Shown here in pieces: positions 32,649 to 41,295 of a stretch of 64,000 nucleotides of DNA; position 1 is the first letter of the stretch; each line of letters starts with the position of its first letter. Below the pieces are notes generated by a model. The model made no database searches. It was not told the origin of the DNA and worked only from the letters and a program-made list of their open reading frames with translations. The DNA is from Allobosea sp. (lineage in GTDB: Bacteria; Pseudomonadota; Alphaproteobacteria; Rhizobiales; Kaistiaceae). The translations under genes were made by a program, and so were the position numbers. The stretch spans positions 62,001-126,000 of the forward strand of contig JAFKFV010000019.1 of the NCBI GenBank assembly GCA_017307955.1, written 5' to 3'.

Positions 32649-34250
32649 TCATCCCCGGCGCAGGATGCCTCCGAGCATGCCGCGGACGATCGCCCGGCCG
32701 ACGGAAGCGCCGGTGGTGCCGCCGATGCTGCGGCCGATATCCGCCGCGACCTGGCCGGCAACGCGGTTGGTGACGGTCCGCGTCACCTCGCGGGCGACGC
32801 GCTGCGTCGCTGTCAGCCGCTCGCCGCGCCGCACATTGGTGCCGAGCAATCCGCCGAGGATGCCGCCGAGATCGACGCCGCCCGCGCCCTGCGGCGCCTC
32901 GGCGGTCGGCTGCCCCGCCGGCGGCTGGCCGGCCGGGGCTTGCTGCGGAGCGGGCGCGGTGGCCGCGGCCTGCCGGCCGAGCACCTCATAGGCCGACTCG
33001 CGATCGATGGTCTTGTCATAGGTGATGCCGACCGGGCTCATGGCGATGATCGCGCGGCGCTCGTCGTCGCTGATCGGGCCGACCTGCGAGGAAGGCGGGC
33101 GGACGAAGGTGCGCTCGACCATGCTCGGCACGCCCTTCGGCTCCAGCATCGAGACCAGCGCCTCGCCCACACCGAGTTCGGTGATGGCGTCGGCGGTCTT
33201 GAAGGCCGGGTTGGGACGGAAGGTGTCGGCGGCGACCTTCACCGCCTTCTGGTCACGCGGGGTATAGGCGCGCAGCGCATGCTGCACGCGGTTGCCGAGC
33301 TGGCCGAGCACGGTATCGGGAATGTCGAGCGGGTTCTGCGTCACGAAATAGACGCCGACGCCCTTGGAGCGGATGAGGCGCACCACCTGCTCGACCTTGG
33401 CGAGCAAAGCCTTGGGCGCATCGTTGAAGAGGAGATGCGCCTCGTCGAAGAAGAAGACGAGCCGCGGCTTTTCCGGATCGCCCACCTCCGGCAGCGCCTC
33501 GAACAGTTCTGACATCAGCCAGAGCAGGAAGGTCGCGTAGAGCTGCGGCGAGGCCATCAGCTTGTCGGCGGCGAGCACGTTCACGACGCCGCGGCCGTCG
33601 ATGGTGGTGCGCATCAGGTCGGCGATCGCCAACGCCGGCTCGCCGAAGAAGGCGTCGCCGCCCTGGTTTTCGAGGATCAGCAGCTGGCGCTGGATGGCGC
33701 CGACCGTCGCCTTGGCGACATTGCCGTAGCGCATTGCATCCGCGTTGTTCTCGATCAGGAAGGCGAGCATCGCCCGGAGGTCCTTCAGGTCGAGCAAGAG
33801 CAGCCCGTTGTCATCGGCCATGCGGAAAGCGATGTTGAGGACGCCTTCCTGCGTCTCGTTGAGACCCATCAGCCGGGCCAGCAGCAGCGGCCCCATCTCG
33901 CTCACGGTGGTGCGGATCGGATGCCCCTGCTGGCCGAACAGGTCCCAGAACACCGTCGGGCAGGGCGAATAGGCGAGTTCGCCGGCAAGGCCGATCTCCT
34001 CGGCGCGCTTCACCACCCAATCGCGCGGGGTACCGGGCCGCGAGATGCCGGAGAGATCGCCCTTGATATCGGCGCAGAACACCGGGACGCCGGCATGGGA
34101 GAAGCCCTCGGCGAGGACCTGAAGCGTCACCGTCTTGCCGGTGCCGGTCGCGCCCGTCACGAGGCCGTGGCGGTTGGCGAGCCCGAGCAGGAGATATTGC
34201 GGCGTCTCGCTCGCGCCGAGGAAGATCCTGTCGGGCTGAAGCAGCGGCAT
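32649..34250 (-). CDS. HerA-like DUF853 family ATPase
   Basis: A 533-residue P-loop ATPase of the HerA/FtsK-like DUF853 family. The N-terminus reads IFLGASETPQYLLLGLANRH, then Walker A GLVTGATGTGKTVTLQ (about residues 30-45), FCADIKGDLSGISRPG, and Walker B RLVFFFDEAHLLFND. An arginine-bearing VGVYFVTQNPLDIPDTVL segment matches the helicase sensor region. The C-terminal 100 residues are low complexity (Pro/Gly/Ala/Gln) followed by a Gly/Arg-rich end. Its cellular role is unknown; DNA translocation is plausible. ATG 34250 was chosen over a longer reading to 34775 that overlaps the divergent DUF4332 gene. Confidence 0.88.
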   Translation of the reverse strand: MPLLQPDRIFLGASETPQYLLLGLANRHGLVTGATGTGKTVTLQVLAEGFSHAGVPVFCADIKGDLSGISRPGTPRDWVVKRAEEIGLAGELAYSPCPTVFWDLFGQQGHPIRTTVSEMGPLLLARLMGLNETQEGVLNIAFRMADDNGLLLLDLKDLRAMLAFLIENNADAMRYGNVAKATVGAIQRQLLILENQGGDAFFGEPALAIADLMRTTIDGRGVVNVLAADKLMASPQLYATFLLWLMSELFEALPEVGDPEKPRLVFFFDEAHLLFNDAPKALLAKVEQVVRLIRSKGVGVYFVTQNPLDIPDTVLGQLGNRVQHALRAYTPRDQKAVKVAADTFRPNPAFKTADAITELGVGEALVSMLEPKGVPSMVERTFVRPPSSQVGPISDDERRAIIAMSPVGITYDKTIDRESAYEVLGRQAAATAPAPQQAPAGQPPAGQPTAEAPQGAGGVDLGGILGGLLGTNVRRGERLTATQRVAREVTRTVTNRVAGQVAADIGRSIGGTTGASVGRAIVRGMLGGILRRG

Positions 34251-34400
34251 CGAGCGTCTCCGGAACGGCTTGTCTGATTTGACGCGAGCGTCGCGATTTG
34301 TGGCGACGAAATCAAGCGAGCCGCGCGGTTGCCTTTGCCGGCTTGTGGCGCCAACATCGGCCGGTGGCCGCGCAGACGGCCTGTTTCGGGGGAAACCACC

Positions 34401-34808
34401 ATGAGCTATCCGATCATCGACATCGAGGGCATCGGCAAGACCTTCGCCGAGAAGCTGACCGCAGGGGGAATCCGGACGACCGGCGCGCTGCTGGAGGCGG
34501 CCAAGGACCCGAAGGGCCGCAAGGCGCTCGCCGCCTCGACGGGCATCGACGAGGGCAAGATCCTCAATTGGGCCAACAAGGCCGACCTGATGCGGGTCAA
34601 GGGGATCGGCGAGGAGTATTCCGACCTGCTGGAGGCCGCCGGCGTCGATACGGTCAAGGAACTGCGCAACCGCCGCGCCGACAATCTCACGGCCAAATTG
34701 GCAGAGATCAACGCCGCGAAGAAACTCGTGCGCCAGCTTCCCTCGGAGAAGCAGGTGGCCGGCTGGATCGAGCACGCCAAGAGCCTGCCGGCGGTCCTCA
34801 GCTATTGA
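34401..34808 (+). CDS. DUF4332 domain protein
   Basis: A 135-residue protein made of two helix-hairpin-helix-like repeats typical of DUF4332: IEGIGKTFAEKLTAGGIRTT near the N-terminus and MRVKGIGEEYSDLLEAAGVD in the middle. Such hairpins bind DNA or RNA backbones in related folds, so nucleic acid binding is a reasonable guess. ATG 34401 follows GGGGGAA. It is divergent from the HerA-like ATPase gene over 150 bases and is followed 94 bases later by the methylmalonyl-CoA mutase genes on the same strand. Confidence 0.85.
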   Translation: MSYPIIDIEGIGKTFAEKLTAGGIRTTGALLEAAKDPKGRKALAASTGIDEGKILNWANKADLMRVKGIGEEYSDLLEAAGVDTVKELRNRRADNLTAKLAEINAAKKLVRQLPSEKQVAGWIEHAKSLPAVLSY

Positions 34809-34902
34809 GGGCGGTCCGGCACGGGCTTAACCGGCGCCCGCCCGGCGGATAGACTGGCCGCGAGCCGATAACGGGCTGCGACCGGAACCGGAGGATGATC
34901 GC

Positions 34903-36249
34903 GTGGCGCCGCAGAAGAGCGACGAGGCCAGGGCCGCCTGGCTTCGGCTTGTGGAACGGACACTGGACGGGCGGCCGCCATCATCGCTTGCGGCGCGGAT
35001 CGAGCCGTCGATCGCGGTCGAGCCGCTGGCGCCGGCCGGCGCGCTGCCCCCCGTGTGGTCGCGGGGCGGCGCGGCGTGGACGCGGCTGCAGCGTCTCGAC
35101 AGGGCCGACCCGGCCGCCGCGATGCGCGGCATCGAGAGCGGCGCGGACGGCATCGAACTGGTGCTCGCCGGTGCGCCGACAGCCTGGAACGGCGGCATCG
35201 CGCCCGACGCGCTGGCGCCCCTTCTCGGGCAGCTGCCGATCGACCGGCTCGCGCTCCGCGTCTCGGCCGGGGCGCGGATCGATGTTGCGGGGACCATCGA
35301 CGGCGCCGTGGCTGCTGCAAGGCTCGACCCTCAGCTGATGCGGGTTGCGTTCGGGCTCGATCCGATGGGTGCGGGTTTCGAGAAGGACCAGCGGCAGGGG
35401 CTCGTCGCGATGGTCGAGCGCCTCGCGGGACGCGGCTATGCCGGGCCGTTCGTCAGCGCCGACGGGCGGCCGATCCATGCGGCTGGCGGGTTCGCGAGCA
35501 CGGAGCTCGCTTATGCCGCCGCGGCGACCGTGACGCTCTTGCGCACGCTGCTCGACGGCGGCGTCGCGGAGAGCGTCGCGCTCGCGGCCATCGACGTGGC
35601 GCTCACCGCCGATGCGGACCAGTTCGTCACGATGGCGAAGCTCCGGGCGATGCGCCTGCTGCACGCGCGCATCCTCGCCGCCGCCGGCCTCCCCCCGGCC
35701 GCACTCAACGTTGATGCCGAGACGGCCTGGTCGATGCTGGCGGCCGAGGACGAGGGATCGAATGTCGTGCGCTCCACGATCGCGGCGCTCGCGGCGGCGC
35801 TCGGCGGCGCCGATTCCATCGCCGTGCTGGCGCATCGCGCCGCTAGCGCGCCGGGCGATAGCGAGGCGGAGCGGCTGGCGCTGACCTTGCAGGCGATCCT
35901 CGCCGAGGAGGCGCGGCTCTTCACCGTCGACGATCCCGGCGCGGGCTCGGGGACGGTCGAGAGCCTGACGCTGGCGCTCGCCGAGGCGGCGTGGTCGCTG
36001 CTGCAGGAAATCGAGCGCCAGGGCGGGCTGCCCGCCGCGATCCGCTCGGGCTGGCTTGCGACCCGCATCGCCGCCGATCGCGAAGAGGGCCGGCGGCGCA
36101 TTGCCTCGGGCGAGGCGCCGATCATCGGCGTCACGCTGCACCGCGCCGATGGCGCCGCCCTGCCCGATCCGGCCGCCGACGACGACGCGGCGGATGGCCC
36201 GTTCGCGCCGCGCCGCAGCGCCGCGCCCTTCGAGAGGCGATCCGCATGA
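34903..36249 (+). CDS. mutA: Methylmalonyl-CoA mutase small (beta) subunit
   Basis: A 448-residue non-catalytic partner of MutB. It keeps the TIM-barrel-like first domain and the MutA pattern (AMRGIESGADGIELVLAG, then TELAYAAAATVTLLRTLLDG and WSMLAAEDEGSNVVRSTIAA). The cobalamin-binding domain and its D-x-H-x-x-G motif are absent, and the C-terminus is shortened and ends in an acidic linker. This matches heterodimeric enzymes. GTG 34903 is preceded by GGAGGA. Its stop overlaps mutB (ATGA), ensuring equal synthesis. The length is shorter than in actinobacterial MutA. Confidence 0.88.
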   Translation: MAPQKSDEARAAWLRLVERTLDGRPPSSLAARIEPSIAVEPLAPAGALPPVWSRGGAAWTRLQRLDRADPAAAMRGIESGADGIELVLAGAPTAWNGGIAPDALAPLLGQLPIDRLALRVSAGARIDVAGTIDGAVAAARLDPQLMRVAFGLDPMGAGFEKDQRQGLVAMVERLAGRGYAGPFVSADGRPIHAAGGFASTELAYAAAATVTLLRTLLDGGVAESVALAAIDVALTADADQFVTMAKLRAMRLLHARILAAAGLPPAALNVDAETAWSMLAAEDEGSNVVRSTIAALAAALGGADSIAVLAHRAASAPGDSEAERLALTLQAILAEEARLFTVDDPGAGSGTVESLTLALAEAAWSLLQEIERQGGLPAAIRSGWLATRIAADREEGRRRIASGEAPIIGVTLHRADGAALPDPAADDDAADGPFAPRRSAAPFERRSA

Positions 36250-38399
36250 GCCGCCTGCCCGATTTCTCGACCATTCCCTTCGCCGTGGAGGACCTGCCGC
36301 CGCGCGGCGAGGTTCGCCGCTGGACCTCGGCAGAAGGCATCGCGCTTGCCAGCCGGGTGGCGGAGGAAGACCGCGATGCGGCCGGCTTCGCCGAGACGCT
36401 GCCGGGCCTGCTGCCCTTCACGCGCGGCCCCTACCCGACCATGTATGTCCAGCAGCCCTGGACGATCCGGCAATATGCCGGCTTCTCGACCGCAGAGGCG
36501 TCGAACGCCTTCTATCGCCGCAATCTCGCCGGCGGCCAGATGGGCCTCTCCGTCGCCTTCGATCTCGCCACGCATCGCGGCTATGATTCCGATCATCCGC
36601 GCGTCGCCGGCGATGTCGGCATGGCCGGCGTCGCGATCGACTCGATCCTCGACATGCGCCAGCTGTTCGACGGCATCCCGCTCGACAAGATGAGCGTCTC
36701 GATGACGATGAACGGCGCCGTGCTGCCGGTGATGGCGCTCTATATCGTCGCCGCGGAAGAACAGGGCGTGCGGCCGGACCAGCTTTCCGGGACCATCCAG
36801 AACGACATCCTCAAGGAGTTCATGGTCCGCAACACCTATATCTATCCGCCCGCGCCCTCGATGCGGATCGTCTCGGACATCTTCGCCTATACCTCGCGCG
36901 AGATGCCGAAATTCAACTCGATCTCGGTGTCGGGCTATCACATGCAGGAGGCCGGGGCGACGGCCGACCTCGAGCTCGCCTATACGCTCGCCGACGGGCT
37001 CGACTATATCGGCGCCGGCGTCGCGGCCGGCCTCGATGTCGACGCCTTCGCGCCGCGCATTTCGTTCTTCTGGGCGGTCGGCATGGACTTCTTCGTGGAG
37101 ATCGCGAAGCTGCGTGCCGGGCGGCTGCTCTGGTCGGAACTGGTGGCCGACCGCTTCCAGCCGAAAAGCGCGAAATCGCTGGCGCTCAGAGCCCATTGCC
37201 AGACCTCGGGCTGGTCGCTGACCGCGCAGGACGTCGCCAACAACATCGTCCGCACAGCGGTCGAGGCGATGGCGGCCACCGAGGGCGGCACGCAGTCGCT
37301 GCACACCAATGCCTATGACGAGGCGCTCGCCCTGCCGAGCGACGCCTCGGCCCGCATCGCCCGCAACACGCAGCTGATCCTGCAGAAGGAAAGCGGCATC
37401 ACGCGCTTCATCGACCCGTTCGGCGGTTCCTATTTCGTCGAGAGCCTCACGGCGGCCCTCGCCGGCCGCGCGCGCGCGCATATCGCCGAGATCGATGCCG
37501 CGGGCGGCATGGCGAAGGCGATCGCCGCCGGCATCCCGCAGAGGCGGATCGAGGAAGCGGCGGCGCGCACGCAGGCGCGCATCGATTCCGGCGAGCAGAC
37601 GGTGGTCGGCGTCAATGCGCTGCGCCGCGCCGACGAGCCCCCCGTCGAAGTGCTGAAGATCGACAATTCGGCGGTCCGGGCGGCGCAGATCGAGAAGCTG
37701 AACCGCCTTCGCGCGGAACGCGACGGCGCCCGTGTCACGGCGGCGCTTGCTTCGCTGACGGAGGCTGCGGGCTCGGGGGCCAATCTCCTCGCCGCGAGCG
37801 TCGAGGCGGCGCGCGCCGGCGCGACGGTCGGCGAGATGAGCGCGGCGCTGGAAGCCGTCTTCGCCCGCCATCAGGCGGTGCCGAGCGTCGTCGAAGGCGT
37901 CTATGCCCGCGAAAGCGGCGCGGTCGATGCAATCGCCGAGATCCGCGGATTGACGGAGGCGTTCCGGGAGAATGCCGGACGACCGCCGCGCATCCTCGTC
38001 GCCAAGGTCGGCCAGGACGGACACGATCGGGGCCAGAAGGTCGTCGCCTCGGCGCTTGCCGATCTCGGCTTCGAGGTGGACATGGGTCCCCTGTTCCAGA
38101 CGCCGGACGAGGCGGCGGCGCAGGCCATCGCCGACGATGTCCATATCGTCGGGGTCTCGTCGCTCGCCGCTGGCCATCTGACGCTCGTGCCGGCGCTCAA
38201 GAAGGCGCTCGTGGAAGCGGGACGCGGCGATATCATGGTCGTGGTCGGCGGGGTGATCCCGCCGCAGGATTTCGCGGCGCTGCGCGAGGCCGGCGCCGAA
38301 GCGATCTTCCCGCCGGGGACGGTCATCACCGAGGCGGCGGCGGATCTTCTCGAGACACTCAACCAGAGGCTCGGCTACGCGCAGCGGCCGCCGAGCTGA
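36246..38399 (+). CDS. mutB: Methylmalonyl-CoA mutase large (alpha) subunit
   Basis: A 717-residue coenzyme-B12-dependent enzyme that interconverts (R)-methylmalonyl-CoA and succinyl-CoA, linking propionyl-CoA (from odd-chain fatty acids and branched amino acids, or the ethylmalonyl-CoA pathway) to the citric acid cycle. The substrate domain contains RGPYPTMYVQQPWTIRQYAG and AFDLATHRGYDSDHPRV. The cobalamin-binding domain has Asp591-Gly-His593-Asp-Arg-Gly596, with His593 as lower cobalt ligand, then VGVSSLAAGH and VVVGGVIPPQD. It is co-translated with mutA. No epimerase or MeaB chaperone gene is in the window. Confidence 0.96.
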   Translation: MSRLPDFSTIPFAVEDLPPRGEVRRWTSAEGIALASRVAEEDRDAAGFAETLPGLLPFTRGPYPTMYVQQPWTIRQYAGFSTAEASNAFYRRNLAGGQMGLSVAFDLATHRGYDSDHPRVAGDVGMAGVAIDSILDMRQLFDGIPLDKMSVSMTMNGAVLPVMALYIVAAEEQGVRPDQLSGTIQNDILKEFMVRNTYIYPPAPSMRIVSDIFAYTSREMPKFNSISVSGYHMQEAGATADLELAYTLADGLDYIGAGVAAGLDVDAFAPRISFFWAVGMDFFVEIAKLRAGRLLWSELVADRFQPKSAKSLALRAHCQTSGWSLTAQDVANNIVRTAVEAMAATEGGTQSLHTNAYDEALALPSDASARIARNTQLILQKESGITRFIDPFGGSYFVESLTAALAGRARAHIAEIDAAGGMAKAIAAGIPQRRIEEAAARTQARIDSGEQTVVGVNALRRADEPPVEVLKIDNSAVRAAQIEKLNRLRAERDGARVTAALASLTEAAGSGANLLAASVEAARAGATVGEMSAALEAVFARHQAVPSVVEGVYARESGAVDAIAEIRGLTEAFRENAGRPPRILVAKVGQDGHDRGQKVVASALADLGFEVDMGPLFQTPDEAAAQAIADDVHIVGVSSLAAGHLTLVPALKKALVEAGRGDIMVVVGGVIPPQDFAALREAGAEAIFPPGTVITEAAADLLETLNQRLGYAQRPPS

Positions 38400-38403
38400 C
38401 GAC

Positions 38404-38440
38404 GTGAAAAAAGCCGTCCCGGCGTGGGTCCGGGACGGCT
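38404..38440 (-). terminator. Terminator of the fasciclin genes
   Basis: A perfect 10-bp stem, AGCCGTCCCG (38412-38421) with CGGGACGGCT (38431-38440). On the minus strand it is followed by TTTTTTCAC. It lies 46 bases past the minus-strand fasciclin gene and also faces the end of mutB. Confidence 0.82.
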
Positions 38441-38486
38441 CTTCGGAAGGCTTCGACCGATCAGGCCATCTGATCAGGCCGTCTGA

Positions 38487-39086
38487 TCAGGCCTTGGGCA
38501 CCAGCACGGCGTCGATCACATGGATCACGCCGTTCGACTGGTTGACGTCGGCGATCGTCACCTTGGCCTTGTTGCCGGAGGTGTCGGTGACGATGACGTC
38601 GTTGCCTTCCTGGGTGAAGGTCAGCACGGCGCCGTTGACGGTCTTGACCTCGGCCTTGCCGCCGCCCTTCTGGATCGCCGCGACGACATCGGCCGCCGAG
38701 AGCTTGCCGGGGATGACGTGATAGGTCAGCACCGCGACCAGCTGGTCCTTGTTGGCCGGCATCAGCAGCGTGTCGACCGTGCCGGCCGGCAGCTTCGCGA
38801 AGGCCTCGTTGGTCGGGGCGAAGACGGTGAACGGACCGGCGCCCGAGAGCGTGTCGACGAGACCCGCCGCCTTGACGGCCGCGACGAGGGTCGTGTGGTC
38901 CTTCGAGTTGACGGCATTCTCGACGATGTTCTTGCTCGGATACATCGGCGCGCCGCCGACGGTCACCGTGTCCTCGGCGAAGGCCACCGGAGCCGTCATG
39001 GCGGCTCCGGCGAGGAGAGCGGCCGAAAGGGCGATGGCACGCGACAGCGCGGTGATGGACGAGGTCTTGGCGTTGCTCGAGATCAT
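38487..39086 (-). CDS. Secreted fasciclin (FAS1) domain protein, copy 1
   Basis: A 199-residue exported protein. A signal peptide of about 37 residues ends at AFA-ED. One FAS1 domain follows with the H1 box GPFTVFAPTNEAFAKLP, the YHVIPGKLSAADV segment and the C-terminal H2-like NGVIHVIDAVLVP. FAS1 proteins are cell-surface adhesion or matrix proteins. It is the downstream member of a tandem pair: 62 of 66 residues from VGGAPMYPSK to TLL are identical to copy 2. ATG 39086 follows GGAG at 7 bases. Eighty non-coding bases separate the copies, so they could be one operon. Confidence 0.93.
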   Translation of the reverse strand: MISSNAKTSSITALSRAIALSAALLAGAAMTAPVAFAEDTVTVGGAPMYPSKNIVENAVNSKDHTTLVAAVKAAGLVDTLSGAGPFTVFAPTNEAFAKLPAGTVDTLLMPANKDQLVAVLTYHVIPGKLSAADVVAAIQKGGGKAEVKTVNGAVLTFTQEGNDVIVTDTSGNKAKVTIADVNQSNGVIHVIDAVLVPKA

Positions 39087-39166
39087 CGGGAGTCTCCGTT
39101 ATGGGTCATCGTTGGTCTTCGGGGGTGACGGAGCCGGCGCCGCTCGGGAAACCGCTCCGCCGTGCG

Positions 39167-39739
39167 TCAGCCAGGCAGAAGGACGGTGTTGATGACGTGG
39201 ATCACGCCGTTCGACTGCATGACGTTCGGAATGGTCACCTTCGCGCGGTCGCCCTTGGCGTCGACCACGGTGATGGACTTGCCCTTGACGTAGAAGGCGA
39301 GCGTCTTGCCCTCGACCGTCTTGTATTCGGCCTTGCCGCCATGCTTCTTCGCGGCCGCCATGATGTCGGCGGCGGTCAGCCGGCCCGGCACCACGTGGTA
39401 GGTCAGGATATCGACCAGCATCTTCTTGTTCTCGGGCTTCAGCAGCGTCTCGACCGTGCCGGCGGGGAGTTTCGCGAAGGCGGCATTGGTCGGCGCGAAG
39501 ACCGTGAAGGGGCCGGGGCCGGACAGCGTGTCGACGAGCCCGGCCGCCTTGACGGCCGCGACCAGCGTCGTGTGATCCTTCGAGTTGACGGCGTTCTCGA
39601 CGATGGTCTTCGAGGGATACATCGGCGCGCCGCCGACCATCACGGTCTTGGCGAGTGCCGGTGCCTCGACGGCAACGGTGCCGGTGATGGCGACGGCTGC
39701 GATGGCAGCGGCTTTGAGAGCGGTCCTGAGAGAACGCAT
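39167..39739 (-). CDS. Secreted fasciclin (FAS1) domain protein, copy 2
   Basis: A 190-residue exported protein with a signal peptide ending near ALA-KT and one FAS1 domain (GPFTVFAPTNAAFAKLP, YHVVPGRLTAADI, NGVIHVINTVLLP). I chose ATG 39739 because GAGGAGGA sits directly against the in-frame ATG 39745 but at a normal distance from 39739. The N-terminal half of the domain is almost identical to copy 1, while the C-terminal half has diverged to roughly half identity. This is the first gene of the tandem pair; a SigK/RskA-like sigma system, known to control fasciclin proteins in mycobacteria, lies 3 kb away. Confidence 0.92.
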   Translation of the reverse strand: MRSLRTALKAAAIAAVAITGTVAVEAPALAKTVMVGGAPMYPSKTIVENAVNSKDHTTLVAAVKAAGLVDTLSGPGPFTVFAPTNAAFAKLPAGTVETLLKPENKKMLVDILTYHVVPGRLTAADIMAAAKKHGGKAEYKTVEGKTLAFYVKGKSITVVDAKGDRAKVTIPNVMQSNGVIHVINTVLLPG

Positions 39740-40084
39740 AGTCATTCCTCCTCAGCGCAGGCATTTCGGCCGGCGCATCACAATTTCTGTTCAATCTCGT
39801 CAGCGACAAGTCACGATGGGTCACGCATGGCGCAAAGTGCTGGGTCATGCGCTCATTCATCCAACGGCTTGGGCTTTATTAGTTCGCCAAATCGCTCTTG
39901 CTTGGCGTCGTTGCTTACATGACCTTGTACGTCGCGTTCGGCACCTTGGTTTCGCGCAGCGGTGATTTTATCGATCACGAGAGCGTGAACGCAAAGCGTT
40001 GCGCATCCGGGCGCCAGGCGAGCATCGCTTTGCTTGCGCGGCCCTATCGGCGGACCTAATCTCCGCCGCCGAGCGGAGAATTCG
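39740..40084. promoter_or_regulatory. Divergent intergenic region, fasciclin copy 2 and aminotransferase
   Basis: No gene is visible. Two TGGGTCA boxes occur at 39817-39823 and 39841-39847; a third copy lies at 39102-39108 upstream of fasciclin copy 1. Near the aminotransferase an inverted repeat GCAAAGCG (about 39991-39998) with CGCTTTGC (about 40026-40033) could form a hairpin. Promoters could not be placed with confidence. Confidence 0.35.
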
Positions 40085-41263
40085 ATGAAGCCGACGAACC
40101 CTGTCTATACCGGCCTGCCGACGACGATCTTCGAGGTCATGTCGCGGCTCGCCATCGAGCACAAGTCGATCAATCTCGGGCAGGGTTTTCCGGATGTCGA
40201 TGGCCCGGAGGATGTCCGCCGCTTCGCCGCCGACGCGCTGATGGCGGGCCCCAACCAGTATCCGCCGATGATGGGCGTACCCGAACTGCGCCAGGCGGTG
40301 GCCGATGCCAACCGCCGCTTCTATGGCCTCGATGTCAACTGGAAGAGCGAGGTTCTCGTCACCTCGGGCGCCACCGAGGCGCTCTCCGACATCATCACCG
40401 CCGTGATCGAGCCCGGCGACGAGGTGGTGCTGATCGAGCCGCTCTATGACTGCTATCTGCCGCTGGTGAAGCGGGCCGGCGGCATTCCGCGCCTCGTCCG
40501 CATCACGCCGCCCGAATGGCGGCTCGACGTCGAAGCGCTGGAGGCCGCGTTCTCGCCGCGCACCAAGGCGATCCTGATCAACAATCCGATGAACCCCGCC
40601 GCCAAGGTCTTCTCCCGCGAGGAGCTGGAGGCGATCGCCGCGCTCTGCGTGCGGTTCGACGCCTATGCGATCTGCGACGAGGTCTACGAGCACATTCTCT
40701 TCGACGGCCGCGCCCATATCCCGCTGATGACGCTGCCCGGCATGCGCGAGCGGGCGATCCGCATCGGCTCGGCCGGCAAGACCTTCTCGCTCACCGGCTG
40801 GAAGGTCGGCTATGTCACCGCGGCGCCGGCACTGCTCGATCCGATCGCCAAGGCACACCAGTTCACGACCTTCACGACGCCGCCCAACCTGCAGAAGGCG
40901 GTCGCCTTCGGCCTCGGCAAGGACGACGCCTATTACGGCGAGCTTGCCTCCTCGCTCGCCGCCAAGCGCGACAGGCTGGCCGAGGGGCTGGCGCGGCTCG
41001 GCTTCGGAGTCGTTCCCTGCGGGGGTACCTACTTCGTCACCGCCGATGTCACGCCGCTCGGCCTCTCAGGCGACGATGCCGAGCTCTGCCGGCGCATGAC
41101 GGTCGAAGCCGGCGTCACGGCGGTGCCGGTCTCGGCCTTCTATGCTGGCGAGGCACCGCACCAGTTCGTGCGTTTCTGCTTCTCCAAGCGCGACGAGATC
41201 CTCGACGGCGCGCTCGAGCGGCTCGGCACCTGGCTTTCACAGCGGACGCGCGCGGTCGCCTGA
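40085..41263 (+). CDS. Class I/II pyridoxal-phosphate aminotransferase
   Basis: A 392-residue PLP enzyme of the aspartate aminotransferase fold. The N-terminal INLGQGFPDVDGPEDV is the family entry motif. PLP contacts include the TSGATEALSD loop, NNPMNPAAKVF, CDEVYEHILFDG, and the Schiff-base Lys232 in GSAGKTFSLTGWKVGY. The sequence resembles the kynurenine/methionine aminotransferase group (YbdL-like) and DapC-like enzymes, so the amino donor remains open. ATG 40085 follows GGAGA. It converges with the HWE kinase gene; a shared hairpin lies between them. Confidence 0.9.
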   Translation: MKPTNPVYTGLPTTIFEVMSRLAIEHKSINLGQGFPDVDGPEDVRRFAADALMAGPNQYPPMMGVPELRQAVADANRRFYGLDVNWKSEVLVTSGATEALSDIITAVIEPGDEVVLIEPLYDCYLPLVKRAGGIPRLVRITPPEWRLDVEALEAAFSPRTKAILINNPMNPAAKVFSREELEAIAALCVRFDAYAICDEVYEHILFDGRAHIPLMTLPGMRERAIRIGSAGKTFSLTGWKVGYVTAAPALLDPIAKAHQFTTFTTPPNLQKAVAFGLGKDDAYYGELASSLAAKRDRLAEGLARLGFGVVPCGGTYFVTADVTPLGLSGDDAELCRRMTVEAGVTAVPVSAFYAGEAPHQFVRFCFSKRDEILDGALERLGTWLSQRTRAVA

Positions 41264-41271
41264 CGGCTCGG

Positions 41272-41295
41272 CGCCCGGGGTCGCCCGGGCGTCTT
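41272..41295. terminator. Bidirectional hairpin between aminotransferase and HWE kinase genes
   Basis: A perfect 8-bp stem, CGCCCGGG (41272-41279) with CCCGGGCG (41284-41291), and a 4-base loop, lies in the 31-base gap between the two convergent genes. It has only a short T-run (TCTT) after it, so its strength is uncertain. Confidence 0.5.

Noticed and set aside
35511..38177. An 888-residue minus-strand open frame.
   Set aside because: It is antisense to mutA and mutB, both of which have full family motifs; the composition is that of a shadow frame.
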